From Sphaerobacter thermophilus DSM 20745 (GTDB lineage Bacteria > Chloroflexota > Chloroflexia > Thermomicrobiales > Thermomicrobiaceae), in the NCBI RefSeq assembly GCF_000024985.1, contig NC_013524.1:682001-746000 (forward strand): a stretch of 64,000 nt of DNA. Direction: 5' to 3'. Below the pieces are notes generated by a model, which ran no database searches, was not told the DNA's origin, and saw only the letters and a list, made by a program, of their open reading frames with translations. Made by a program: the position numbers and the translations under genes. Below are positions 34,030 through 42,313 of this stretch, in pieces; the stretch's first letter is position 1, and each line of letters opens with the position of its first letter.

Positions 34030-34827
34030 ATGAGTGACCGCTCCACGGACTACTACCACCTGCTCACCAGATGTCTGTCGCAGGAGCGCTTAGACGCCTA
34101 CGCTCGGCGTCTCCCTACACAACCCGCCGATGAGCTTGAGATTCTGGCGCACTATCTTTGGAACATATCGCTGAGCCAGGCCTTGTATCCGGCTCTTCAG
34201 GCATTTGAGATCGCGCTGCGGAACAACATCCACGCAGTGATGACGGCAGCCTACAACACCCCCACCTGGTTCAAAGGGAAGCCGGCCGGTCCTACCCTGG
34301 AGCCACACCATCGCCGGCTGATTGTCGATGCCGAAGCGAAGCTCAGGAAACGCCGTAAGGGCAATCCAAAATCGCCGACGCCAGGAGAAATCATCGCCGA
34401 ACTCAACCTCGGATTCTGGGTCGGTCTCTTCAACAAGGAGTACGATCCCAGTGTTCATTCCATCTGGCGTGGCAACCGAATCACGAGCGTCTTCCCGTTT
34501 ATCCCGCCAGACGAGTCATTTACTAAGCACAACCGTCGGATCTACCGGACACGTCACGCGATCTCCCAGATCCTTGGACGCATTCATCGGCTGCGGAACC
34601 GCGTCTCCCACCACGAACCGATCTGGTACTGGAAAGCTCCGCCCGAGATTCACAGCCTCGATGACCAACACAGAGAACTCCTCGAGGTGATCGGCTGGAT
34701 GAATCCTGCGCTTTTCGCGACGTTGCTTCTGCTGGATGAGTTCCCGACGATCTTTGAGGCAGGGCCAGGCGCATTCCGTGAGAAGCTGAGAGACCTCGTC
34801 GATCACATAGAACTGCCGCTTCCGTAA
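34030..34827 (+). CDS. Abi-like (Abi_2/AbiD-AbiF type) HEPN-domain protein
   Basis: A 265-residue protein of the abortive-infection Abi_2 type: LTRCLSQERLDAYARRL, LSQALYPALQAFEIALRNNIH, LGFWVGLFNKEYD and the conserved end of the HEPN core, RLRNRVSHHEPIW. RNRVSH is the HEPN RNase motif R-x4-H with a polar second residue, so it is probably a metal-independent RNase triggered by phage infection or freed from an RNA inhibitor. Base composition is lower in GC than the neighbours, which suggests transfer. No usual RBS is seen; the repeat TGCTGCCTGA lies at its place. Confidence 0.85.
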   Translation: MSDRSTDYYHLLTRCLSQERLDAYARRLPTQPADELEILAHYLWNISLSQALYPALQAFEIALRNNIHAVMTAAYNTPTWFKGKPAGPTLEPHHRRLIVDAEAKLRKRRKGNPKSPTPGEIIAELNLGFWVGLFNKEYDPSVHSIWRGNRITSVFPFIPPDESFTKHNRRIYRTRHAISQILGRIHRLRNRVSHHEPIWYWKAPPEIHSLDDQHRELLEVIGWMNPALFATLLLLDEFPTIFEAGPGAFREKLRDLVDHIELPLP

Positions 34828-34870
34828 GGCGCACGAGAGTGCCAGCGGCACCGGCCGGAGGGTGTGCACG

Positions 34871-35110
34871 ATGAACGTAGACGCGAGCGACGCGCAGGCA
34901 CAGCTGTTCCAGCTCCTAGACGAGGTTGAGCGGGGCGCTACGATCACCATTACCCGGCACGGATCTCCGGTGGCTCTACTCCTACCTGCGACGGACGTCG
35001 ATCGACGCCGCGTCGAGGAGACCATCGAGGCGCTGAAGGAGTTCCGCCGGGGTAAGAGGCTTGGGCCTGTGACCCTCCGGGAGCTGATCGACGACGGCCG
35101 CCGCACCTGA
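34871..35110 (+). CDS. Phd/YefM-type antitoxin, orphan
   Basis: A 79-residue protein: MNVDASDAQAQLFQLLDEVERGATITITRHGSPVALLLPA in segments matches the Phd/YefM N-terminal DNA-binding fold, and the C-terminal LKEFRRGKRLGPVTLREL would be the toxin-binding helix. ATG 34871 follows GGAGGG. No PIN-domain or Doc/RelE toxin is adjacent; the next gene is a DinB protein. It may be an orphan, or the toxin may be elsewhere. Confidence 0.8.
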   Translation: MNVDASDAQAQLFQLLDEVERGATITITRHGSPVALLLPATDVDRRRVEETIEALKEFRRGKRLGPVTLRELIDDGRRT

Positions 35111-35221
35111 CGGCTCTGCCACCCATCCCCACCCCAACGCCCCTTGACGGCGCAGCAAGGTTGGCGCATGGTGAGGCCGGGCACGGATAGTGGGGCCTGT
35201 GCCCAAGGAGGGGAATGCAGG

Positions 35222-35725
35222 ATGTTCGACGAGCGAGCGGAGCTGCTGCAGGTCTACCGGAGCACGCCCGACACGCTGCGGGCACTGCTGCGCGGCCTGC
35301 CGGACGAGGTGGTCCGTGCCGGTGGCGAGGGCGAGGACGCCTGGTCGATCGTGGAGGTGGTCTGCCACCTGCGCGACGCCGAGGCGCGCGTGATCGAGCG
35401 GGTACGGCTGATGCGCGATGAGGAGCGCCCCTGGCTCGCCGCGTACGACCAGGAGGAGGTCGCGCGGGCCGGCCGCTACCGTGACCAGTCGCTGACACAG
35501 GCACTCGACGAGTTCCACCGGCTGCGCGGGGAGCAGATCGCCATGCTGGAAGCACTGACGCCGGAACAGTGGCAGCGCACCGGGGTCCACGCCGAGGTGG
35601 GCGAGATCACCATCCAGCAACTGGTGGCGCACATGGCGGCGCACGATGCAATCCACCTCGCGCAGATCGCCCGCTGCATCATCCGCCACGTGATGAACGG
35701 GGGGCAGCCGATCCCGACTCCGTGA
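35222..35725 (+). CDS. DinB/DfsB-family four-helix protein
   Basis: A 167-residue DinB_2-type protein. Metal-binding-like histidines occur at VVCHLRDAEA and VAHMAAHDAIHLAQI, spaced as in DinB-fold bacillithiol/mycothiol-type transferases; the third is less clear. ATG 35222 follows AAGGAGGGG; TTGACG-17-CATGGT at 35153-35181 is a possible promoter. Members act as thiol-dependent transferases in some bacteria; here the role is unknown. A second DinB protein lies at 61995. Confidence 0.85.
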   Translation: MFDERAELLQVYRSTPDTLRALLRGLPDEVVRAGGEGEDAWSIVEVVCHLRDAEARVIERVRLMRDEERPWLAAYDQEEVARAGRYRDQSLTQALDEFHRLRGEQIAMLEALTPEQWQRTGVHAEVGEITIQQLVAHMAAHDAIHLAQIARCIIRHVMNGGQPIPTP

Positions 35726-35888
35726 GGAGCCGGCGCCGCATCCTGCTCTCGACGGAAATTCTGATAGCATTGCAGCGAGGGAGCCCACTCTTGATGCCGG
35801 TCCGCGCGGGCCGGCACGCCCTGGGCTCGCATCGGCTCCAGCCAATCGATTCCCGCGCGGCCTGGGGCAGACGAGGGGGGCCTGGCGC

Positions 35889-38699
35889 GTGGTGAAGCCG
35901 TCAGCATCACAATGGCTCAGCGACGTCGCGAGCGTCGAAAAGGGATTCGCCGCGCTGCTCGAGTCGGCGCCGGACGCGATCGTGATCGTCGACCAGGACG
36001 GGCGGATCGTACTGGCGAACTCCCAAACCGAGCACCTCTTCGGCTACACACGGGAGGAGTTGCTCGGCCAGCCGGTCGAGATGTTGCTGCCCGAGCGCTT
36101 CCGGGAAGCACACCGGGCGCACCGGGCCGCCTACGTTAAGGCCCCGCGCACACGCCCGATGGGGATCGGACTGGAACTCTTCGGCCGGCGGCGTGACGGG
36201 AGCGAGTTCCCCACCGAGATCAGCCTCAGCCCCGTCGAAACCCCGCAGGGCATGCTGGTAACCAGCATCATCCGCGACGTCACCGACCGCAAGGTCGCGG
36301 AAGCCGAGCGTGCCCGCCTCCTGCTGAGCGAGCAGGCCGCGCGGGCAGAGGCCGAGCGCACCGCGGAGCGCTTCCGGCGCCTGCAGGCGGTCACCGACAC
36401 CGCGCTGGCGCACCTGTCGCTCGATGCCCTGCTCGAAGCATCGCTCGACCGCGTCCGCGAGGCGCTGGACGTCGAGACAGTCACCATCCTGCTCCTGGAC
36501 GCTGAGCGCGGGGCGCTGCGGCCGTCAGCGACGCGCGGCCTGGATCCGGACAGCCTTGGCGAGGTCGAAGTACCTCTCGGCTCCGGCTTCGCCGGCCGCG
36601 TGGCGGCCGAGCGCCGCACGCTGATCTTCGACAACCCCGCAGATGTTGGCCGGGTGCACCCGAATCTGCGCGTGCAGGGGGTGCAGGCGCTGCTGGGCGC
36701 ACCCATGTTCGTCGAGGGGGATGTGATCGGCGTGGTGCAGGTCGGCACCACGCGACCGCGGGAGTTCACCGACGACGACGCCGAGTTACTGCAGCGCGTC
36801 GCCGACCGGCTCGCGCTGGCGATCGGTCGTGCCCGGGCGTACGAGGCCGAGCGCGCGGCCCGTGCCGCGACCGAGGCTGCCGAGCAGCGTGCGGCATTCC
36901 TGGCGCGCGCGAGTCAGATCCTCGCCAGTTCGCTCGACTACGAGACGACCCTGGCCAGCCTCGCCCGGCTCACTGTCCCGTCTCTGGCCGATTGGTGCAC
37001 GATCGACGTGGTTGAAGAGGACGGTCGCGTGGCGCGGGTCGCGACGGCGCACGCCGATCCGGAGAAGGAACCCCTGCTGCGCACGATGATCCGCCGCTTC
37101 CCGACCGACCTCCCGGCCACAATGCCGCTGCGGCGAGCGTTGGAGACCGGGCAACCGCAGCTCGTGCCGGACCTCCCGGAAGAGCACCTCCCCCAGGTCA
37201 CGCGTGCTGAAACGCTCGACGTTGTCCGCCGGGTGGGGGCGCGCTCGTTCATCGTCGCGCCGCTGGTTGCACGCGAGCGGTGCCTGGGCGCCATCACGCT
37301 GATCTACAGCGACTCCGGCCGGCGCTACGGGCCGGCGGATCTCGCGCTGGTGGAGGATCTGGCGCGCCGCGCCGCACTCGCAGTCGACAACGCGCGCCTG
37401 TACTACGAGGCGCAGCGGTCGCGAGAGCAGGTCGAGCGCCAGGCTGCGCGGCTGAACCTGCTGGCCGGGGCCGCGCGCCTCGTTGCCGAGGCGAGCCTGG
37501 ATCTCCGAGCGATCCTGGAGACAGTCAGCCAGCGCGTCGCCGTGATCCTCGATGGCGCCTGCGTCATCGGGCTCCTCTCACCCGACGACGCACGGCTCGA
37601 CCCGATGGCCTTCCACCATGGCGACCCCGCCACGCTGGAGGCACTGCAGACCATGCCGCCGGTCCCGCTCGAGGACGGCGAGGGGTTCATCGCGTCGGTC
37701 ATGCGCAGCGGGGAGCCGCTGCTGCGCGCTACGATCGCGCCGGAGGAGGCCCAGGCAGGTCTGATGCCGGGTCAGGAGGCCTTCGTCGCACAGTTCCCCA
37801 TCCACAGCCTGCTGATCGCGCCGCTCTCGGTCCGTGGGCGGAGCATCGGTGCCCTCATCGTCTGGCGCGACCGGCCAGACCATCCGTATACCGAGGAGGA
37901 CCTGAGCTTCCTGCAGGACCTCGCCGACCGCGCCGCGCTGGCGGTGGACAATGCGATGCTCTACCGCGCCGCACAGGAGGCGGTGCTGGCGCGCGAGGAG
38001 TTCCTCTCGGTCGCCTCTCACGAGTTGAAGACGCCGTTGACGACGGTGAAGGGCTGGGTGTACCTGCTGGCCGACGAGGTGCGCCGCGAGGATCCCGACC
38101 GGGAGGCGATACGGGAATTCACTGACGAGCTCCAGAGCCAGATCGACCGCTTCGAAGGACTGATCGCCGATCTCCTCGATGCCTCCCGCATCCAGCAGGG
38201 GCGGATCGACCTGCGCCCGGAGCCAGTGGCCCTCAACGATCTGGCGCGGCGCGTCCTGGCGCGCTTTGAGCACGCGCCCGAGCGGACGCCACGCCACACG
38301 CTGACGCTGGAGGCTCCCGAGCCGATAGCCGGCATCTGGGACCCGGACCGGCTCGAGCAGGTGCTGGTCAACCTGATCTCCAACGCCCTCAAGTACTCGC
38401 CGGACGGCGGCGATGTCCGCGTCCGGCTGCGGCGCGACGGGGATGTGGTCGAGTTGACGGTGAGTGACGAGGGCATCGGGATCGCCCCGGCGGACCAGAA
38501 ACGCCTGTTCCAGCCCTTCAGCCGCACGGAGGCGGCCCGCCAGCGCGCCAGCGGGACCGGGTTAGGGCTCTACATCACTCAGCGGATCGTGCGGGAGCAC
38601 GGAGGGACGATCGACCTCTTCAGCGAACCGGGCAAGGGGACGACCGTCACGGTGCGGCTGCCGGTCATACTACCCGGCTGGACGCCAGAGACCGCATAG
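35889..38699 (+). CDS. PAS-GAF-GAF-GAF sensor histidine kinase
   Basis: A 936-residue cytoplasmic hybrid-free kinase. An N-terminal PAS domain (about 14-130, ESAPDAIVIVDQDGRIVLAN, FGYTREELLG) is followed by a short coil, three GAF domains (about 165-315, 335-505, 515-690), a HisKA dimer with His711 in SVASHELKTPL, and a HATPase domain (about 815-925) with N box LVNLISNALKYSP, DEGIGI and GTGLGLYI. No transmembrane segment, so it senses internal signals, perhaps light, redox or small ligands; no bilin cysteine is evident. No response regulator is adjacent. GTG 35889 follows GAGGGGGG. Confidence 0.93.
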   Translation: MVKPSASQWLSDVASVEKGFAALLESAPDAIVIVDQDGRIVLANSQTEHLFGYTREELLGQPVEMLLPERFREAHRAHRAAYVKAPRTRPMGIGLELFGRRRDGSEFPTEISLSPVETPQGMLVTSIIRDVTDRKVAEAERARLLLSEQAARAEAERTAERFRRLQAVTDTALAHLSLDALLEASLDRVREALDVETVTILLLDAERGALRPSATRGLDPDSLGEVEVPLGSGFAGRVAAERRTLIFDNPADVGRVHPNLRVQGVQALLGAPMFVEGDVIGVVQVGTTRPREFTDDDAELLQRVADRLALAIGRARAYEAERAARAATEAAEQRAAFLARASQILASSLDYETTLASLARLTVPSLADWCTIDVVEEDGRVARVATAHADPEKEPLLRTMIRRFPTDLPATMPLRRALETGQPQLVPDLPEEHLPQVTRAETLDVVRRVGARSFIVAPLVARERCLGAITLIYSDSGRRYGPADLALVEDLARRAALAVDNARLYYEAQRSREQVERQAARLNLLAGAARLVAEASLDLRAILETVSQRVAVILDGACVIGLLSPDDARLDPMAFHHGDPATLEALQTMPPVPLEDGEGFIASVMRSGEPLLRATIAPEEAQAGLMPGQEAFVAQFPIHSLLIAPLSVRGRSIGALIVWRDRPDHPYTEEDLSFLQDLADRAALAVDNAMLYRAAQEAVLAREEFLSVASHELKTPLTTVKGWVYLLADEVRREDPDREAIREFTDELQSQIDRFEGLIADLLDASRIQQGRIDLRPEPVALNDLARRVLARFEHAPERTPRHTLTLEAPEPIAGIWDPDRLEQVLVNLISNALKYSPDGGDVRVRLRRDGDVVELTVSDEGIGIAPADQKRLFQPFSRTEAARQRASGTGLGLYITQRIVREHGGTIDLFSEPGKGTTVTVRLPVILPGWTPETA

Positions 38700-38717
38700 C
38701 CCGCGCAACCCGTCCCG

Positions 38718-39065
38718 TCAGGGGTTCGCCAGCTCCCCGGCGCCGGGATCGACCCCTTCGGCACGCGCCCTCCCCTGGGCGGTCACCTCAAAGAGACGCG
38801 CACCGCTGGGCGTCTTCGTTAGCTCCAGCGAGCCGTCTGCCGCCAGTGCGTCCAGGTCTGCCATATCGGCCGCGGTGATCGGCTCGATGCCCGGCCGGTA
38901 GATCACCACCCCGGCCAGCCCGACGCGGACCGCGGTGAACCGCTCCCACGGACCAGCCGGCGCGCTGCGCGAGGCCTCTACCAGGCGTTCCAGCAGCGCA
39001 CGCCGCCGCTCTGCAACGACCAAGTTCGTGTTGTTATGCTGACCGTTTCTCGTGTCCAGAGTCAT
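38718..39065 (-). CDS. Hypothetical protein with winged-helix-like C-terminus
   Basis: About 115 residues. The C-terminal ADLDALAADGSLELTKTPSGARLFEVTAQGRARAEG (seen as LDALAADGSLEL then GARLFEVTAQGRARA) resembles the wing of a winged helix, where a strand pair ends in an F-x-V-T-x-x-G-R turn. The N-terminal part is basic and helical. ATG 39065 has no strong RBS and GTG/ATG at 39083 is an alternative. It converges with the kinase gene, 18 bp from its stop. Confidence 0.5.
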   Translation of the reverse strand: MTLDTRNGQHNNTNLVVAERRRALLERLVEASRSAPAGPWERFTAVRVGLAGVVIYRPGIEPITAADMADLDALAADGSLELTKTPSGARLFEVTAQGRARAEGVDPGAGELANP

Positions 39066-39316
39066 GGCGTACGCTACCCACATCTGTCCGCTTGCCCGAG
39101 CTGCACTCCCAACGGGGAGGCCTGCTCCCCACAGCTAAAGAATAGCCCGCTCATGCTCGCAGGCGTCTAACACAGGGTTGAAGCGGCGTAGCAAGGTCAT
39201 TACAAGATGCGGACGGCGCGCGGGCAGGTAGACAGGCACCGGCTATGCTGGTCGACGGGGTCCACCGGCACCGCGCCCTGCGGAGGGCGCCCGTGGGAGT
39301 GGCAGGACTACCCGGT

Positions 39317-39622
39317 TCAGTTCAACCGCGAGCGGCGCTCACGTTCAAGGGTCTGCTGCTCGGTGACCCAGCGATGGAGCCCGTCTTCGCTGTCACCATA
39401 CGGGGCGCCGGCCGCGTAGTAGCGATCCCGGAGGAGCGCATCGGCCTGGGCAGCCACGCGGAAGATGGCCTGGACGATCAGACGGGCGGTCGCGATCTCC
39501 GCCTCCGGGGCGGCCTGATCGAGCACGCGCAGGCAGCGACGGGCAAGGTTGTTGCCCTGCCGCACCTGCTCGGAGAGCCAGCGGCGCACGACAGCCACGT
39601 CCTCCGGTGTCTCAATCCCCAT
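39317..39622 (-). CDS. Small helical hypothetical protein
   Basis: A 101-residue soluble protein with ATG 39622 after GGAGGAGG at 7 nt. Helical stretches include PEDVAVVRRWLSEQVRQGNN and ARLIVQAIFRVAAQADALL. Strongly charged end (QQTLERERRSRLN). Family unknown. It lies directly downstream of the AhpD-like gene on the same strand. Confidence 0.6.
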   Translation of the reverse strand: MGIETPEDVAVVRRWLSEQVRQGNNLARRCLRVLDQAAPEAEIATARLIVQAIFRVAAQADALLRDRYYAAGAPYGDSEDGLHRWVTEQQTLERERRSRLN

Positions 39623-39747
39623 GGCCGCTACCTCCTCCCAGGGAGTGGCTCCCGAACGACCGACCCGCGATTAGCCCCGTCACATCCCGTGCCGGGAATG
39701 ATCCGTCGCGCCCTACGACGAACCATTCCCGACCCGTCAAAGACTCG

Positions 39748-40314
39748 TCAGGACGACCCGTCGGTGCCGTCGAAGTGGTAGAAGCCGTGAGGCTCGATTC
39801 CCAGTGCCCGGTTCAACCGCGCCCGGTAGTTCTCCCAAGCACAGATCGCCGAGATTTCAACGATCTCGGGCGCGTCGAAGTGCTCCTGTAACTGGCAGAA
39901 GAGGTCGTCGTCGATGGTGGGAGGTGTCGCCGTCACTGCCTCGGCGAACGCGAGCGCGACCTGCTCCGCCGCGGTCAGGTCGGGGCACCCTCGCCAGTTG
40001 CCCGCGCGCACAGCCCCGATGACGTCCGCCGGGACGCCGGCCTTGCTGCCACCGGCAGCGTGCAGTTCCTGTCACAACGGGCAGCCGACGATGGCTGCGA
40101 CACGGAGGTTGAGCAACGCGTTGAGGCGAGGGCTGGTGCGCATGCCACGGCTCAACTCCCGGCTCATGGCCGCAGCGGCGAGCGCGACGTTCGGCGCGTG
40201 GGCTGTCTGCCGGAGCGAGTTGAGCACGGTGCCATAGATGCGTACCTGAGCATCAGCCAGGGCACGTAATGAGGACGGAATCTCAGCATCGGGCACGTCG
40301 GGAAGTCGAGCCAT
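39748..40314 (-). CDS. AhpD-like/carboxymuconolactone decarboxylase family protein with in-frame TGA, probable selenoprotein
   Basis: One continuous frame of 188 codons, ATG 40314 after AAAGGAGGG. It is interrupted only by TGA at 40074-40072 (codon 81). Upstream sequence NLRVAAIVGCPL and downstream QELHAAGGSKAGV, AAEQVALAFAEAV and DAPEIVEISAICAWENYRARL fit a full-length CMD/AhpD-like domain. The motif becomes C78-P-L-(TGA81)-Q-E-L-H85, that is CxxCxxxH of AhpD with the second, peroxidatic cysteine replaced. A hairpin with a GGU loop starts 12 nt after the TGA. Reading TGA as selenocysteine gives an intact peroxidase-type protein. The alternative is a pseudogene with a nonsense change exactly at the catalytic Cys. 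Confidence 0.8.
40045..40059 (-). promoter_or_regulatory. Candidate bacterial SECIS hairpin
   Basis: GCTGCC-GGT-GGCAGC forms a perfect 6-bp stem with a GGU loop. The loop begins 18 nt after the TGA codon, and its first bases are guanosines. Bacterial SECIS elements lie inside the coding region directly behind UGA, have a short upper stem, and need a G at the start of the apical loop for SelB. Its bases also encode AAGGS of the protein. Confidence 0.6.
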
Positions 40315-40553
40315 ACATCTCCCTCCTTTGAACAACACCTGTCGAAACCCTCACGAACTCGGCTATCGTAGCACACGGTCACCCACGAACCCTTGGCCCG
40401 CAGTGGACAATGATGCGAAGATACGGCATCCAACCTCCCAGCTCCGATCGCTCCGGCCAAGGCCGCTCGCGGGCTCCGTGGCCGGGGGAACGGGGAGGGA
40501 AGCTATCGACGCACAGCAGCGCAGATCCGACGCGCAGTGAAAGGAGATCGTCG

Positions 40554-41681
40554 GTGCCCGACCGATCCACCGGGCTGGTCTTCTGCGAGCGGTACCTGCA
40601 GCACAACACCAACCCCTACCGGCTCTGGCGCTCCGGCAACCCGCTGCCCTTCGTCGAGCAGGTCGACCACCCCTCGAACCCGCGCCTGGCGCAGCGCACC
40701 AAGCACCTGCTCGACCTGGCCGGACTGAGCCGGCGGATGGTGCGGATCGAGCCTTACCCCGCCACCGAGGAGGACGTCACCGCCTACCACACGCCGGCCT
40801 ACGTGCAGCGCGTGCGGGAGATCTGCGCCGCAGGCGGCGGAGACACCGGCGAGGGAGCACCGGCCGCGCCGGACTCGTACGAGATCGCGCTCCTCGCCGC
40901 GGGCGGTGTGATGGCCGCTGTGGACGCGGTGATGACCGGCCAAGTCCGCCAGTGCCTGGCGCTGGTGCGGCCGCCCGGCCACCACGCGATGGCCGATCGG
41001 GGCATGGGCTTCTGCATCTTCGGCAACGTGGCGATCGCCGCGCACCACGCCCGGCGCCGCCACGGGGTCGAGCGCATCCTCATCGTCGACTGGGATGTCC
41101 ACCACGGGAACGGGACGCAGGATGCCTTCTATGCCGACCCCGGCGTGCTCTTCGTCTCCATACACCAGGACGGGCTCTACCCACCCGGCTGGGGCGCGGT
41201 GGAGGACACGGGGACCGGCCCCGGCGCCGGCTACACGGTGAACATTCCCCTCCCGCCCGGGTCGGGCGACGCCGCCTACCTCGCGGCCTTCACGCGGGTC
41301 ATCGCCCCCATCGCCGCGCGCTTCCGTCCGGAACTGGTCATCGTCTCTGCCGGGCAGGACGCCAGCGCCAGCGATCCACTGGGGCGGATGTGTCTCTCAA
41401 CCGAAGCCTACCGCCGCATGACGGCCGTCATGCGCGACATCGCCGCGTCGTCCGCCGACGGCCGGCTGGTGGTCGCCCTGGAAGGCGGGTACAGCGAGAT
41501 CTATGCGCCCTACTGCACCCTCGCGATCGCCGAGGAGCTGCTGGGCGAACGCACCGGCATCGAGGAACCGCTGAACCCCGAGCGCGTCGCCGCCTGGCGC
41601 ACCTCGCGCGAGGTCTCCCATGACCAGGAGCAGGTTATCGAGCGCGTGATCGCCGTCCACCGCGAGCGCTGGGGGCTGTAG
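40554..41681 (+). CDS. Histone deacetylase-like / acetylpolyamine amidohydrolase-family protein
   Basis: A 375-residue zinc amidohydrolase. RPPGHHA gives the His143-His144 charge-relay pair; Zn ligands are Asp181 and His183 in DWDVHHGNG and an Asp in GQDASASDP. The C-terminal region has LEGGYSEIYAPYC. Bacterial members remove acetyl groups from polyamines, acetoin-type or other small amides. The GTG start at 40554 follows AAAGGAG; the frame runs further upstream without family sequence. It is divergent from the AhpD-like gene and ends near a strong hairpin. Confidence 0.92.
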   Translation: MPDRSTGLVFCERYLQHNTNPYRLWRSGNPLPFVEQVDHPSNPRLAQRTKHLLDLAGLSRRMVRIEPYPATEEDVTAYHTPAYVQRVREICAAGGGDTGEGAPAAPDSYEIALLAAGGVMAAVDAVMTGQVRQCLALVRPPGHHAMADRGMGFCIFGNVAIAAHHARRRHGVERILIVDWDVHHGNGTQDAFYADPGVLFVSIHQDGLYPPGWGAVEDTGTGPGAGYTVNIPLPPGSGDAAYLAAFTRVIAPIAARFRPELVIVSAGQDASASDPLGRMCLSTEAYRRMTAVMRDIAASSADGRLVVALEGGYSEIYAPYCTLAIAEELLGERTGIEEPLNPERVAAWRTSREVSHDQEQVIERVIAVHRERWGL

Positions 41682-41759
41682 GCCGCGGCGGCGGTCCTCA
41701 GGAGCGCAGGCGTCGTACGCAGGCTCGCCCGGCCTCTTGGGAACGGCCCTTACCCTCGA

Positions 41760-41785
41760 CCCCTCTCCCAACGTTGGGAGAGGGG
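41760..41785. terminator. Perfect 26-nt palindrome behind the deacetylase gene
   Basis: CCCCTCTCCCAAC pairs with GTTGGGAGAGGGG without mismatch. It lies 79 bp after the stop; no T-run follows. Confidence 0.55.
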
Positions 41786-41812
41786 AGCGGAAAGAATACG
41801 GCAGCGGCATGG

Positions 41813-42229
41813 GCCCGGGGTGACCCCCCGGGCTCACAACGGAAAGCCGGCTAACGCCGGCTACGGCGGACCTCGGCTCACGCCGAGGCGATACGGTCGC
41901 CACCGCTCGGCCCGTGCCCGGGGGTAACCCCCCGGGCTGAAAAAATCGAAGCCCACTGAAGGGGCTGGGGACGCGGCACCCGGCGGGGTGCAGACGTGGA
42001 TTCGCCTGCATGTGGGTACCGAAGCCCCTTCAGTGGGCTTTCCCAATCTTCAGCCCGGTGGCTTTAGCCCCGGGCACGCGCTGCGGTGCGAGATCATTCA
42101 CGCCACTCAACCAAGGCCCCAACCAAGGCGCGGATATGCGCTCATACCAAAGCGGCGGCTCAGGCCAGCGCACTCCAAAGCCGGCTTTAGCCGGCTTTTC
42201 CTTGTCAGCCCGGGGGTTCACCCCCGGGC
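41813..42229. repeat. Multi-hairpin palindromic element, copy 3
   Basis: Same ordered modules as copy 2: GCCCGGGG..CCCCGGGC (41813-41833), AGCCGGCT-aacg-CCGGCT, GCCCGGGGG..CCCCCGGGC, AGCCCACTGAAGGGGCT, then AGCCCCTTCAGTGGGCT, a GCCCGG..CCGGGC arm, about 100 bp of spacer, AGCCGGCTTTAGCCGGCT and a last arm at 42208-42229. An extra stem CCTCGG/CCGAGG is inserted near 41872-41886. Confidence 0.88.
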
Positions 42230-42313
42230 ACGTGCCCACCGGCGGAGCCCCGATCAACTCGAAGAATCCCCCCAACGCGGGCAGGGGCGACCGCGTACAC
42301 CCGCCCAGGTCGG

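Noticed and set aside
39748-40011. Separate 87-residue protein starting at GTG 40011
   Set aside because: It has no RBS and begins in mid-domain; it is the same frame as 40072-40314 and is better explained as the part behind a selenocysteine codon.
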